The notes beneath the pieces were generated by a model. That model was given only the letters and a program-made list of their open reading frames with translations. It had not been told where the DNA came from and searched no databases. A program made the position numbers and the translations under genes. A DNA stretch of 64,000 nt, from contig NZ_LMJA01000033.1 in NCBI RefSeq assembly GCF_001428895.1, forward strand, positions 93,614 to 157,613, written 5' to 3'. Shown piece by piece: positions 29,149 to 38,368 of the stretch (position 1 is its first letter; each line of letters opens with the position of its first letter). The DNA comes from Mycobacterium sp. Root265. GTDB taxonomy: Bacteria; Actinomycetota; Actinomycetes; Mycobacteriales; Mycobacteriaceae.

Positions 29149-29528
29149 GCAGCAGGCGGAGGTTGCAGTGGACACTGGGGCTGCTGGCCGCCCTGCCGGC
29201 GCAAAGCGCGGTCCGCGAGATCGTCGGGGGCCCAGCTGCGGTTCCCGGCGGCTCACCCGCTGTCGCACCGACCGTCGACAGTGCGCTCCGGTATGCCAAC
29301 GTGTTCAAACTGGCTGTCGCACCGATCATCTGGTCGCAGCTGTCGCGCATCGAGCGCTCGGACGCCATCACGGTCGCCGGTGCCACCATCGGTGCCGGCG
29401 GGCTGGCCCGGCTGTGGTCATGGAAGCAGGCCGGGCGTCCGCATCCGGTCACCGTCGGCGCGACCGCGCTCGAACTCATCGGCATTCCCGTCATCCTGGC
29501 GTGGCAGCGCAGCCTCGCCGACCGATGA
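29145..29528 (+). CDS. DUF4345-like small membrane protein
   Basis: The 127-residue protein has three to four weak hydrophobic segments (about 8-20, 51-62, 73-87, 101-119) and the layout of DUF4345 proteins. It is translationally coupled to hydrolase B by ATGA. The function is unknown; such proteins often accompany TetR-regulated redox genes. Confidence 0.6.
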   Translation: MSSRRRLQWTLGLLAALPAQSAVREIVGGPAAVPGGSPAVAPTVDSALRYANVFKLAVAPIIWSQLSRIERSDAITVAGATIGAGGLARLWSWKQAGRPHPVTVGATALELIGIPVILAWQRSLADR

Positions 29529-29559
29529 CAGACATCCACACACCCCCAGGAGAAACGAC

Positions 29560-30255
29560 ATGACCTCACTGCACAACCAGACCGTGCTCGTCACCGGCGC
29601 CAATCGCGGGATGGGGCGCCACTACGTGACGCAGCTGCTCGATCGCGGGGTGGCCAAGGTGTACGCCGCCGCGCGTGACACCGCTCAGATCGACACCACC
29701 GACCCACGGGTCACCGCACTGACCCTCGATGTCACCGACGCCCGGTCGGTGGCCGCAGCGGCCGAGGCGGCGCGCGATGTCACCGTGTTGATCAACAACG
29801 CCGGCATCGTGCGCGGCGCCTCGGTACTGGACCGGGATTCCACCAAGCTGCGGGAGGAGTTGGAGACCAACCTCTTCGGGCCGCTCGCGCTGGCATCGGC
29901 GTTCGCCGACCAGATCGCCGACCAGGCCGGCGCGATCGTCAACGTGGCCTCGGTGCTGGCGTGGCTGCCCGTCGGGGCGAGCTACGGCGTATCCAAGGCC
30001 GCGATGTGGAATGCCACGGACTCGATGCGGCTCGAGCTCGCGGCGCGTGGTGTCCAGGTGGTCGGCGTCTACGTCGGGCTCGTCGACACCGACATGGCGT
30101 CGTTCTCCGACAGCCCGAAGTCCGACCCCGCCGACGTCGTGCGGCAGGTTCTGGACGGGATCGAAGCCGGCGCCGATGAGGTGCTCGCCGACGAGCTGAC
30201 CCGCACCGTCCGCGCGGAGTTGAACAAGCCCGTGTCCGAACGCGCGCTGGGCTGA
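29560..30255 (+). CDS. Short-chain dehydrogenase/reductase
   Basis: The 231-residue SDR has TGANRGMG near the N-terminus, INNAG, the catalytic serine region NVASVLAWL and YGVSK. Its short length lacks the usual C-terminal extension. AGGAGA precedes the ATG, and the 31-base gap to the DUF4345-like gene suggests one operon under operator copy 6. Confidence 0.87.
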   Translation: MTSLHNQTVLVTGANRGMGRHYVTQLLDRGVAKVYAAARDTAQIDTTDPRVTALTLDVTDARSVAAAAEAARDVTVLINNAGIVRGASVLDRDSTKLREELETNLFGPLALASAFADQIADQAGAIVNVASVLAWLPVGASYGVSKAAMWNATDSMRLELAARGVQVVGVYVGLVDTDMASFSDSPKSDPADVVRQVLDGIEAGADEVLADELTRTVRAELNKPVSERALG

Positions 30256-30290
30256 GCGACCGTCGATGCGGCTGTGCCAGGCTGGACAGC

Positions 30291-30590
30291 ATGCTTGTTG
30301 CCTTCAGTCTGACCCCGTCCGCCGCCGATGAGGACGGTGGCGTGCACCGGGCGGTGGCCGAAGCCGTCCGCATCGTGCGGGCATCCGGTCTCCCCAACGA
30401 GACGAACGCGATGTTCACCAACATCGAGGGTGAATGGGACGAGGTGATGGCCGTCGTCAAGCAGGCCGTGGACGCCGTCGCAGCCGTCTCGCCGCGGGTC
30501 GGCCTGGTGCTCAAGGCCGATATCCGCCCCGGGCACACCGGCCAGCTCAGCGCGAAGGTGCAACGCGTGGAACAGGCGCTCGAGCCCTAG
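30291..30590 (+). CDS. Thiamine-binding protein, DUF77/MTH1187 family
   Basis: The 99-residue protein has the single-domain ferredoxin-like layout of the MTH1187/YqgV family: LVAFSLTP at the start, V..AV.I...SGL and [14 protein letters not shown]. Family members bind thiamine-like or hydroxymethylpyrimidine-like ligands as tetramers. It is alone, and ends 16 bases before a strong terminator hairpin. Confidence 0.8.
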   Translation: MLVAFSLTPSAADEDGGVHRAVAEAVRIVRASGLPNETNAMFTNIEGEWDEVMAVVKQAVDAVAAVSPRVGLVLKADIRPGHTGQLSAKVQRVEQALEP

Positions 30591-30605
30591 CTCCGCAAAC
30601 GAAAA

Positions 30606-30635
30606 GCTCCCCACCGGTGTGTACCGGTGGGGAGC
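30606..30635. terminator. Bidirectional hairpin terminator, 13-bp stem
   Basis: GCTCCCCACCGGT and its exact complement enclose the loop GTGT. On the minus strand the stem is followed by TTTTCGTTT, so it is an intrinsic terminator for tRNA-Ser; it may also stop the thiamine-binding gene on the plus strand. Confidence 0.8.
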
Positions 30636-30640
30636 CATGG

Positions 30641-30728
30641 CGGTGGCGGAGGGATTTGAACCCTCGGACGGGGGTTACCCGTCACACGCTTTCGAGGCGT
30701 GCTCCTTAGGCCGCTCGGACACGCCACC
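30641..30728 (-). tRNA. tRNA-Ser(CGA)
   Basis: The 88-base minus-strand gene has the acceptor stem GGTGGCG/CGCCACC, a long variable arm typical of serine tRNAs, the T-loop GGTTCAAATCC and the anticodon loop CTCGAAA inside a CACGC/GCGTG stem, giving anticodon CGA. CCA is not encoded. Confidence 0.95.
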
Positions 30729-30770
30729 GCGTGGCAGCTTACCGGGGACTGGCGGTTGGCCATAATCGCG

Positions 30771-31223
30771 TCAGCGCTGCCGGGCGAAGAACTCCTCCAG
30801 CGGGGCCGCGCACTCCTGCGCGAGCACCCCTCCGCGCACCTGCGGGCGGTGCACCAGCCGGCGGTCGCGCACCACATCCCAGAGCGAACCGACGGCCCCG
30901 GTCTTGGGCTCCCACGCCCCGAACACCAGCAGGCCGATCCGCGCCATCACCAGTGCCCCGGCGCACATGGTGCACGGTTCGACGGTGACCGCCAGCGTGC
31001 AGCCCTCCAGACGCCATCCGTCACCGAGCCGTGCGGCGGCCTCCCGTATCGCCAGGATCTCCGCGTGCGCGGTCGGATCGCCCAGTGCTTCACGGGCGTT
31101 GGCGGCACGCGCCAGTTCGGTGCCGTCCGGCCCGAACACCACCGCACCGATCGGCACATCGCCGGCGGGCGCGGCGCGGGCCACCTCCAGGGCGAGCCGG
31201 ATCAGCTCCTGATCCGACTTCAC
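30771..31223 (-). CDS. tadA: tRNA-adenosine deaminase
   Basis: The 150-residue enzyme makes inosine-34 in tRNA-Arg(ACG), the tRNA used as integration site later in this window. The zinc motif is H53-A54-E55 with PCTMC at 83-87, and E55 is the proton shuttle. The start overlaps the stop of the associated gene upstream (4 bases). Position and order match Rv3752c of M. tuberculosis from memory. Confidence 0.92.
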   Translation of the reverse strand: MKSDQELIRLALEVARAAPAGDVPIGAVVFGPDGTELARAANAREALGDPTAHAEILAIREAAARLGDGWRLEGCTLAVTVEPCTMCAGALVMARIGLLVFGAWEPKTGAVGSLWDVVRDRRLVHRPQVRGGVLAQECAAPLEEFFARQR

Positions 31224-31738
31224 CGACCCAGTTTGTCGAGCACCGCGGACAGTTCGTTCTCGAAGCCCATCCGCTCGGCGATCGCGGTGATCTGCTCGTC
31301 GATCTCCATCTCGTCATCGGAGATGATCACGCCGAGCACACCGGCGGGCAGCCCGACATCGGCCAGCAGCCCGAGGTCGCCCTCCTCGAACGGGTCTTCG
31401 TCCTCGAGGTCCTCGTCATCGATATCGGAGTCCAGTTTGTCGAGCACCTCGGCGGCGATGTCGTAATCCAGTGCCGCGGTGGCATCCGAGAGCAGCAACC
31501 GCGTGCCCGCCGGGGCCGGCCGGACGATGACGAAGAATTCCTCGTCGACGTCGAGCAGCCCGAAAACGGCACCCGCGCTACGCAGCTCCCGCAACTCGGT
31601 CTCGGCGGCCGTGAGGCTGTTCAGCGCACCCTTGCGCAACGGAGTACACCGCCATTTGCCGTCCTCCCGGACGACCGCGACTCCGAATCCGCCTGGCAGG
31701 TTGGCAGCTTCCTGCGCCGGCGCACGCTGTGCTCCCAT
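31220..31738 (-). CDS. tRNA adenosine deaminase-associated protein
   Basis: The 172-residue acidic protein is coupled to tadA by a four-base overlap and corresponds to the conserved actinobacterial protein next to tadA (Rv3753c-like). It contains a hydrophobic N-terminal half and a run of acidic residues (DDEDLEDEDPFEEGD) near residue 115. ATG 31738 is preferred, ATG 31777 is possible. Its molecular role is not known; the fixed neighbourhood suggests a tie to TadA. Confidence 0.8.
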   Translation of the reverse strand: MGAQRAPAQEAANLPGGFGVAVVREDGKWRCTPLRKGALNSLTAAETELRELRSAGAVFGLLDVDEEFFVIVRPAPAGTRLLLSDATAALDYDIAAEVLDKLDSDIDDEDLEDEDPFEEGDLGLLADVGLPAGVLGVIISDDEMEIDEQITAIAERMGFENELSAVLDKLGR

Positions 31739-31828
31739 GGGCGCTAACGGTAGTCCCCGGCCGGGACCTTTGACCACCTATTCACCGGCCGGCAACCGGG
31801 CGCCTGAACCGTGTGCCAACCTAGAACC

Positions 31829-32788
31829 GTGACCGAGACTCCGGTGTGCGTGCTGGGACTGGGATTGATCGGCGGCTCGCTGATGCGGGCGGCGGCCGCG
31901 GCCGGCCGTGTGGTGTTCGGCTACAACCGCTCCGTGGACGGTGTGAAGGCCGCCCAGTTCGACGGGTTCGACGCCACCACCGCCCTCGACGAGGCGCTGT
32001 CCCGGGCCGCGGACACCGACGCGCTGATCGTGCTGGCCGTTCCGATGCCCGCACTGGGCGTCATGCTCGAACACATCCGCGCCCACGCCCCGGACTGCGC
32101 ACTGACCGATGTGATCAGCGTCAAGGGTGCGGTGCTGGCGCAGGTCGAGTCCGCCGGGCTGCGGGCCCGCTTCGTCGGCGGTCACCCGATGACCGGGACC
32201 GCGCACTCCGGGTGGTCCGCCGGGGACAAGGACCTGTTCGCCGGGACCCCGTGGGTGGTCGCGGTGGACGACGATGTCGACGCCGACGTCTGGGCGACGG
32301 TGATGCAGCTGGCGCTGGACTGCCGGGCATTCGTGGTGCCGGCCCGCTCCGATGAGCACGACGCCGCCGCCGCGGCGATATCGCATCTGCCGCACCTGCT
32401 GGCCGAGACGCTGGCGGCGACCGCCGGCGAGGTTCCGCTGGCCTTCGCGCTGGCCGCCGGGTCGTTCCGGGACGGCACCCGGGTCGCGGCCACGGCACCG
32501 GACCTGGTGCGCGCCATGTGCGAGGCCAACTCCGAGCAGTTGCTGACCGGGCTGGACCGCAGCATCGAGCTGCTCACCCGGGCACGCGAACATCTGGCCG
32601 CGAACGCCTCGGTGGCCGATCTGGTGGAAGCCGGCCACGCCGCCCGGATCCGCTACGACAGTTTCAGCAGGCCCGACATCCTCGCCATCGCCATCGGGGC
32701 GCCGGACTGGCGCGAAGAGCTCGCCGCGGCGGGCCGGGCGGGCGGGGTGATCAGATCCGCGTTGCCAGTCCGGGGTAATCGAGGATGA
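31829..32788 (+). CDS. tyrA: Prephenate dehydrogenase
   Basis: The 319-residue enzyme oxidises prephenate on the way to tyrosine. It has the NAD motif [16 protein letters not shown], and [13 protein letters not shown], the family's substrate-binding block. GTG 31829 is used; GTG 31811 lies upstream in frame. Its 3' end overlaps the convergent gene by 38 bases. Together with Pat at 59898 the window holds two tyrosine/aromatic amino-acid enzymes. Confidence 0.9.
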   Translation: MTETPVCVLGLGLIGGSLMRAAAAAGRVVFGYNRSVDGVKAAQFDGFDATTALDEALSRAADTDALIVLAVPMPALGVMLEHIRAHAPDCALTDVISVKGAVLAQVESAGLRARFVGGHPMTGTAHSGWSAGDKDLFAGTPWVVAVDDDVDADVWATVMQLALDCRAFVVPARSDEHDAAAAAISHLPHLLAETLAATAGEVPLAFALAAGSFRDGTRVAATAPDLVRAMCEANSEQLLTGLDRSIELLTRAREHLAANASVADLVEAGHAARIRYDSFSRPDILAIAIGAPDWREELAAAGRAGGVIRSALPVRGNRG

Positions 32789-33371
32789 AGCCGTCGTCGT
32801 CCACGGTGATGGTGGTCTCGGCGACCGGCGATTTCAGGTCGATCCCCGCCGAGCCGGTGCTGCTGTAGCTGATCGTCTCCAGCTCCACGGTCAGTTCGGG
32901 CAGCCGCACGTACACGACGGGCACCTCCAGTGACTCCGCGCGCTGGTAGAGCCCGGTGCGGCGGATGGGCAGCGCGTTGAAGAACGGGCTGAAGACCACG
33001 TCGACATCCATCGCCCCGTCGAAGGCGGCGCGGCTGGTCTGGTTCTGGTGGTCGCGCACCAGCCACATGCCCTCTTCGTCCCGGGCGATGGACAGCTGGC
33101 GTTCCCGCTCGGCCAGCGTCATCGTCAGCGACAACCGCTTGGTGGCGCCGGTCTCATCGGTGACCAGGTCATAGGAGGCGCTGAACGCGGCGTCCGAGGG
33201 GGTGGCGGCCGAGACGATGCGGCCATAGGCCTTGATTCGGTTGCCGGAGAGCTGCACGCGCACCGACTCCATCCGCGGTACATCGTGCGCACGCCAGGTC
33301 AGGATCGCCGGCCAGGCGCCTGCCGTTTCATCCGTGGCGCCCGTGCCTGATTGTGGGGCTGGTTCAGTCAC
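32751..33371 (-). CDS. Conserved protein, possible glycolipid-binding fold (PF06475-like)
   Basis: The 206-residue protein is the likely Rv3755c counterpart by position. It has alternating beta strands with an early W and central SISYDLV-like and MWLVRDHQ segments that recall the putative glycolipid-binding family; this is a tentative reading. The GTG at 33371 lies six bases after TACGGT. It overlaps the end of proZ by eight bases, so it may also be read through from the pro operon. Confidence 0.55.
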   Translation of the reverse strand: MTEPAPQSGTGATDETAGAWPAILTWRAHDVPRMESVRVQLSGNRIKAYGRIVSAATPSDAAFSASYDLVTDETGATKRLSLTMTLAERERQLSIARDEEGMWLVRDHQNQTSRAAFDGAMDVDVVFSPFFNALPIRRTGLYQRAESLEVPVVYVRLPELTVELETISYSSTGSAGIDLKSPVAETTITVDDDGFILDYPGLATRI

Positions 33372-34137
33372 CCTCATACCGTATGCGAACGTCCCCCGGC
33401 TTCGTACCCGCGTTGGATGATTCGAGTGCCACTTCGTCATCTAAGAGTGGCTGCGGTAACCGATCGGCCTGCCTGCCGAAACGGTCGCCGCCGGGCTGGG
33501 ACAGCCACACCGCCAGGGCCAGGGCCCCGTCGAGGATGAGTGCGAGCAACGTCACCATCAGCGCGCCCACCAGGGCCAGGTAGAACTCGCGGACCTTGAT
33601 GCCGTCGATCAGGTAGCGCCCCAGCCCGCCGAGGCTGGCGTAGGCCGCCACGGTGGCGGTGGCCACGATCTGCAGGGTGGCGGTGCGCAGGCCGCTGAGG
33701 ATCAGGGGTAGCGCGTTGGGGACCTCGACGCGCAGCAGCACCTGGCGCTCCGTCATGCCCATCGCCCTGGCCGCATCCACGACGGCGCGGTCGACATTCG
33801 CGATGCCGGAGTAGGTGCCCGCCAGCAGCGGCGGGATACCCAGCAGCATCAGTGCCACCGTGGGCGGGATGAGACCCAGCCCCCACAGCAGCACCCCGAG
33901 CAGCAGCACGCCGAGCGTGGGCAGTGCGCGCAGCGCGTTGACACCGGTGACGACCAGGAAGGTGCCGCGGCCGGTGTGCCCGATGATCAGGCCGATCGGG
34001 ATCGCGACCAGCACCGAGAACACCACCGCGATCGCGGTGTACTGCAGATGCTCGGCGATCCGGATGCCGAGGCCCGCGGGCCCGGTCCAGTTCGCCGACG
34101 TGAAGATGAAGGACAGCGCCTCCTGCAGGAAGTTCAT
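33364..34137 (-). CDS. proZ: Osmolyte (glycine betaine/choline/proline) ABC transporter permease
   Basis: The 257-residue protein has about six membrane helices and the permease loop DAARAMGMTERQVLLRVEVP, the EAA motif that docks on ProV. The start overlaps the proW stop (ATGA). It forms the second permease of the proXVWZ system that takes up compatible solutes. Confidence 0.9.
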   Translation of the reverse strand: MNFLQEALSFIFTSANWTGPAGLGIRIAEHLQYTAIAVVFSVLVAIPIGLIIGHTGRGTFLVVTGVNALRALPTLGVLLLGVLLWGLGLIPPTVALMLLGIPPLLAGTYSGIANVDRAVVDAARAMGMTERQVLLRVEVPNALPLILSGLRTATLQIVATATVAAYASLGGLGRYLIDGIKVREFYLALVGALMVTLLALILDGALALAVWLSQPGGDRFGRQADRLPQPLLDDEVALESSNAGTKPGDVRIRYEGD

Positions 34138-34790
34138 CGTGCACCTGCCTTGGTTCTGGCGCCTCTGTCCCAAGGGGTTAGCGCCTTGCCCGCCAACAGG
34201 ATCAGCGTGTCGATCACCACCGCCAGCACGAAGATGGCGATGATGCCCGCGATGATCTGGCCGCTCTTGTTGGCCTGATAGCCCTCGGTGAACCAGGTGC
34301 CCAGCCCGCCGATGCCGATCACCGAACCGACCGACACCATCGAGATGTTGGTCACCGCGACCACCCGCAGGCTGGCGATGAGCACCGGGATGGCCAGCGG
34401 TAGTTCAATTTTGAGGATCCGGGTGAGCGGACGGTAGCCGACCGCGGTCGCCGCGTCCAGCACATCCGGGGGCACCGCGTCCAGCGCCTCGGGCACGGCA
34501 CGCACCAGCAGGGCGGTGGTGTAGAGCGTGAGAGCGACGATGACGTTCGCCTCGTCGAGGATGCGGGTCGGGATGATCAGCGGCAGCACCACGAACAGCG
34601 CCAGCGACGGGATGGTGAAGACGATGCTGGCGATCACCGTGACGACCCGGCGCGGCTGGGTGGTGCGCTGGATGACCGCGCCGATGGGTACCGCGATGAT
34701 CAACCCGAGCACGATCGGCACCAGCGACAGCCGCAGATGGATCAGCGTCAGCGTCCAGGCGTCGTCGAGGTGGGTCAACAGATAGTTCAC
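34134..34790 (-). CDS. proW: Osmolyte ABC transporter permease
   Basis: The 218-residue permease has five to six helices and the EAA loop DVLDAATAVGYRPLTRILKIELP. The start lies six bases after proV and the stop overlaps proZ. The heterodimer with ProZ forms the channel. Confidence 0.9.
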   Translation of the reverse strand: MNYLLTHLDDAWTLTLIHLRLSLVPIVLGLIIAVPIGAVIQRTTQPRRVVTVIASIVFTIPSLALFVVLPLIIPTRILDEANVIVALTLYTTALLVRAVPEALDAVPPDVLDAATAVGYRPLTRILKIELPLAIPVLIASLRVVAVTNISMVSVGSVIGIGGLGTWFTEGYQANKSGQIIAGIIAIFVLAVVIDTLILLAGKALTPWDRGARTKAGAR

Positions 34791-34795
34791 GGCAA

Positions 34796-35905
34796 CTACC
34801 CGACCTTCGGGACCCGGCGCTGTTGCTTCAGCGCCGCGAGCACGTCATCGGCCTGCACGCCCCCGATCAGACGTCCGTCCTCGTCGACGGCCACCCCGAG
34901 ACCGGACGGGGAGGACAGGGCGGCGTCCAGGGCCAGTCGCAGCGAGCCGTCGGGCCGGAAGAAGGATCCGCCGCCGATGGTGCTGTCGTACAACGCGCTT
35001 CCGTTGCGGTGCACCTGCACACCCTCGGCGTTGATCCAGGCGAATGGCTTGCCATCGCCGCGGATCACCAGGGCCCAGTCGCCGTCGGCCAGCTGCAACT
35101 GGTCGATATCGTCCTCGGCGACCTGGCGGATATCGTGCAGCGGCAGGCCGGTCGCCTTGAAGAACTGCAGTCCGCGGTAACCCCGGTCGGCGCCGACGAA
35201 GCCCGATACCAGTTCGTTCGCGGGGTTGGACAACACGAAGGCCGGGTCGGCGAACTGCTGCAGCACCCCGCCCCTCCCGAATACCGCGACCTTGTCGCCG
35301 AGCTTGACCGCCTCGTCGATATCGTGCGTGACGAACACGATGGTCTTACGCAGTTCGCTTTGCAGCCGCAGGATTTCGGCCTGCAACTCCTCCCGCACCA
35401 CCGGATCCACGGCACTGAACGGTTCGTCCATCAGCAGGATCGGCGGGTCGGCGGCCAGCGCGCGGGCCACCCCGACGCGCTGCTGCTGCCCACCCGATAG
35501 CTGGGATGGATAACGTTGTGCCAGTTTGGGATCCAGCCCGACACGCTCCAGTACCTCAAGGGCGGCCTTACGGGCGCTGCGCCGCGACTCGCCCTTGAGT
35601 ACGGGCACTGTGGCGACGTTGTCGACGACCCGCTGGTGCGGCATGAGCCCGGCGCTCTGGATCACGTAGCCGATGCCGAGCCGCAACTTCACCGGATCGA
35701 CCTTGGTGACGTCCTCGCCGTTGACGGTGAGGACGCCCGAGGTCGGCTCGATCATCCGGTTGATCATCCGCATCGAGGTCGTCTTACCGCAGCCCGACGG
35801 ACCGACGAACGCCGCCAGCGTGCCCTCGGGGACCTCCAGAGTCAGGTCGTCGACGGCGACGGTGCCGTCCGGGTACTTCTTGGTGACGTTGGTGAACGTG
35901 ATCAT
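34796..35905 (-). CDS. proV: Osmolyte ABC transporter ATP-binding protein
   Basis: The 369-residue ATPase has Walker A GPSGCGKT at 35-42, the signature LSGGQQQR, Walker B ILLMDEPFSAVDP and the H-loop VFVTHDIDEA. The C-terminal 120 residues look like one or two degenerate CBS domains, which in OpuA/ProV sense ionic strength. ATG 35905 is used. It is seven bases after proX. Confidence 0.92.
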   Translation of the reverse strand: MITFTNVTKKYPDGTVAVDDLTLEVPEGTLAAFVGPSGCGKTTSMRMINRMIEPTSGVLTVNGEDVTKVDPVKLRLGIGYVIQSAGLMPHQRVVDNVATVPVLKGESRRSARKAALEVLERVGLDPKLAQRYPSQLSGGQQQRVGVARALAADPPILLMDEPFSAVDPVVREELQAEILRLQSELRKTIVFVTHDIDEAVKLGDKVAVFGRGGVLQQFADPAFVLSNPANELVSGFVGADRGYRGLQFFKATGLPLHDIRQVAEDDIDQLQLADGDWALVIRGDGKPFAWINAEGVQVHRNGSALYDSTIGGGSFFRPDGSLRLALDAALSSPSGLGVAVDEDGRLIGGVQADDVLAALKQQRRVPKVG

Positions 35906-35912
35906 CGCGTAC

Positions 35913-36854
35913 TCACTTACCCGGCAGTGGTTGGTCGAAGCCGTTGTCCCTGATCCAGTTTGCGGCCGCTTCGTCGGGGTCGACGCCTTCATTGCCCTCG
36001 ACCGACGTGTTCAGCTGGATCAGCGCTTCGGTGGTCAGCTTCGCGCTGACGGCGTCGAGCACGGATTTGAGAGTGTTCGACATCTTCTGCGAGGCGACCA
36101 GTGGCACCACATTCGCCGCCAGGAACACGCTCTCGGGATCTTCGAGGACCACCAGATTGTTCTTCTCGATGGCCGGCGACGTGCTGAAGATGTTGGCGGC
36201 GGTAACGGTGCCGCCGGTCAGTGCCTGCACGGTGGCGGGGCCGCCGCCGTCGCTGATCGCCACGAAGTTGGCGGGCGCGATGTCCAGCCCGTACTTCTCC
36301 TTCAACCCCACCAGTCCGGTCTGGCGGGTCTGAAACTCCGATGGCCCACCGACTTTCACCTCGGGTGAGCGTTTGGCCAGATCGGCGATGGACTTCAGGT
36401 TCCATTCCCGCGCGATGGCCTCGGACACCGCGAGGGTGTCCTTGTCCTCCGCGGGCGAGGGATACAGGATCGACAGGTCACCGGGCAGCGCCTTCAACAG
36501 TGCCAGCAGCACGGCATCGGAGGTGGTTGCGGTGGCCTGCGCATCGAAGTACTGCAGCAGGTTGCCGGTGTACTCCGGGATCAGGTCGATGGAATGGTCC
36601 TGCACGGCAGGGATGTAGGTCTCCCGGCTGCCGATGCCGAACTGCCGTTTGATGGTGAAGTCGTTGGCCTCCAGGGCCTGAGCGTAGATCTCGGCGATGA
36701 TCTTCGATTCGGTGAAGTCGGCGGAGCCGACCGTGATCGATTTCAGGTCGCCGGATATCTCACCACCGCCGAGTGGGTTGGAGCTACCGCAACCCGCAAC
36801 CGACAGGGTGAGCAAAACGGTACACAAGACGACGAACTTACGGATGCGGCGCAT
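35913..36854 (-). CDS. proX: Osmolyte ABC transporter substrate-binding lipoprotein
   Basis: The 313-residue lipoprotein has a lipobox VAGC with lipidated C22, and an OpuAC/QbrB-type binding domain (TVGSADFTESKIIAEIYAQA at the start). It is the first gene of proXVWZ and delivers betaine, choline or proline; the exact ligand is not set by visible residues. Confidence 0.9.
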   Translation of the reverse strand: MRRIRKFVVLCTVLLTLSVAGCGSSNPLGGGEISGDLKSITVGSADFTESKIIAEIYAQALEANDFTIKRQFGIGSRETYIPAVQDHSIDLIPEYTGNLLQYFDAQATATTSDAVLLALLKALPGDLSILYPSPAEDKDTLAVSEAIAREWNLKSIADLAKRSPEVKVGGPSEFQTRQTGLVGLKEKYGLDIAPANFVAISDGGGPATVQALTGGTVTAANIFSTSPAIEKNNLVVLEDPESVFLAANVVPLVASQKMSNTLKSVLDAVSAKLTTEALIQLNTSVEGNEGVDPDEAAANWIRDNGFDQPLPGK

Positions 36855-36986
36855 ACCGTCCCCTCGGCCATTGGTGCGTAGATGCGTGGCAATTTCTCGA
36901 CAGTAACGGGCCGCGCCAAGACATGCCGAGCTTTAACTCACCGTGAGATGGTTTGTCATCGCCCTTGAAAGGGCACTATTAAGACC

Positions 36987-37349
36987 ATGACGACCGACCC
37001 GCACGCGCTGCCCGCTGAGCCGGAGCAGCCATATCAACCTCTGGGCGCCGCGGAACCGCCACCGCCGCCGCCCGAAGATGCGGTCAAATTCACCAGGGCG
37101 GCAGCGCTCTGGACATCACTGATCATCGGATTTCTGATCCTGATCGTGTTGCTGATCTTCATTGCGCAGAACACCGACCCGGGCACCTTCCATTTCCTGG
37201 GCTGGAACTGGACGCTGCCACTGGGTGTGGCGCTGCTGCTGGCCGCGGTGGGCGGCGGGCTGCTCGCGGTGATGGTCGGGGCGGCGCGCATCGTGCAACT
37301 GCGACTGGCGGCCAGAAAGAACCTGAAGGCGGCCCGCCGGACGTTCTAG
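36987..37349 (+). CDS. LapA-domain membrane protein
   Basis: The 120-residue protein has a Pro-rich cytosolic N-terminus, then two membrane helices (about 42-60 and 77-95) separated by QNTDPGTFHFLGWNW, the LapA (DUF1049) signature, and a basic C-terminal tail. Position matches Rv3760. CACTAT lies seven bases before the ATG as a possible -10 box. Confidence 0.8.
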   Translation: MTTDPHALPAEPEQPYQPLGAAEPPPPPPEDAVKFTRAAALWTSLIIGFLILIVLLIFIAQNTDPGTFHFLGWNWTLPLGVALLLAAVGGGLLAVMVGAARIVQLRLAARKNLKAARRTF

Positions 37350-38359
37350 ACGAGCTTGAGTCCCTCGGCGATCAACGGGGCCACCGCCTCCCCGACCGCT
37401 GCTGGGGCATCGCCGCTCTCGCGGCCACGGAAATCGATCCCCGCGGCGATGATGGCCAGCTTGAAATAGGCCAGCGCCATGTAGAAATCCCAGTTCTGCA
37501 GTTCCTGCCCACTGGCCACCGCATACCGCTGGGCCAGGTCATCGGCCGGGGGCAACAGCTCTGAGGTCCATGCGGCCCGCATGCCGAGCACATCGTCGAA
37601 GTTCGGGTTGCGGTAGACGCACATCAACGCCGCATCGGAGAGCGGGTCGCCGAGGGTGGACAGTTCCCAATCCAGTACTGCGCGCACCACGGTCGGATCC
37701 TGCGCGTCCAGGATGGTGTTGTCGATGCGGTAGTCGCCGTGCACGATGGAGGCCCGCGGGCTGGCCGGAATCCGTTCCGCCAGAACGGAATGCAGCCTCT
37801 TGACGTCGGCGTCGCGGGCATCGTCGAGCAGCCGCACGTGGTCCCACTGCGAACCCCAACGCCGCACCTGGCGTTCCAGGTAGCCGTCGGCCCTGCCGAA
37901 GTCGCCCAGCCCGACAGCCTGCGGATCGACGGCATGCAGATCGGCGAGCACCCTGATGAGCGAATCGACGCAACCCTCGATGACCTCTGCGTCACCGAGC
38001 GCCTCGAGTTCCTCGGCACTGCGCACCACGTTGCCCTCGACGTTCTCGACCATCTGGAACGGCGCGCCCAGCACGGAGTCGTCATTGCGCATGGTGATCG
38101 CGCGGGCAACCGGAACCGGGGTGTCGGCCAGTCCGGCGACCACCTTGTACTCGCGGGCCATATCGTGCGCGGACGGGGTCAGTCCGTGCAGCGGCGGGCG
38201 GCGCAGCACCCACTTGGACGCGTCATCGAACACCCGGAAGGTCAGGTTGGAGCGGCCGCCGGAGATCAGCTCGGCGTGCAACTCACCGGCGCGGGCGATG
38301 CCCTCCGCGCGCAGGTGGGCGTCCAGGGCGTCGAGATCAAGTCCTGCCAGAGAGTTCAC
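37346..38359 (-). CDS. Phosphotransferase-family protein (ACAD10/11 kinase-like)
   Basis: The 337-residue protein has an aminoglycoside-phosphotransferase-like kinase fold: SNLTFRV and the catalytic loop IVHGDYRIDNTIL, then AVLDWELSTLGDPLSD with the metal-binding Asp. This matches the kinase part of ACAD10/11, which phosphorylates 4-hydroxyacyl-CoAs. The likely M. tuberculosis counterpart was named fadE36 although it is not a dehydrogenase. It converges on the LapA gene with a four-base overlap. Confidence 0.85.
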   Translation of the reverse strand: MNSLAGLDLDALDAHLRAEGIARAGELHAELISGGRSNLTFRVFDDASKWVLRRPPLHGLTPSAHDMAREYKVVAGLADTPVPVARAITMRNDDSVLGAPFQMVENVEGNVVRSAEELEALGDAEVIEGCVDSLIRVLADLHAVDPQAVGLGDFGRADGYLERQVRRWGSQWDHVRLLDDARDADVKRLHSVLAERIPASPRASIVHGDYRIDNTILDAQDPTVVRAVLDWELSTLGDPLSDAALMCVYRNPNFDDVLGMRAAWTSELLPPADDLAQRYAVASGQELQNWDFYMALAYFKLAIIAAGIDFRGRESGDAPAAVGEAVAPLIAEGLKLV

Positions 38360-38368
38360 CGGGCTTTT

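Noticed and set aside
30606-30635. Riboswitch next to the thiamine-binding gene
   Set aside because: It lies downstream of that gene, is a simple hairpin with a T tract on the minus strand and fits a terminator.
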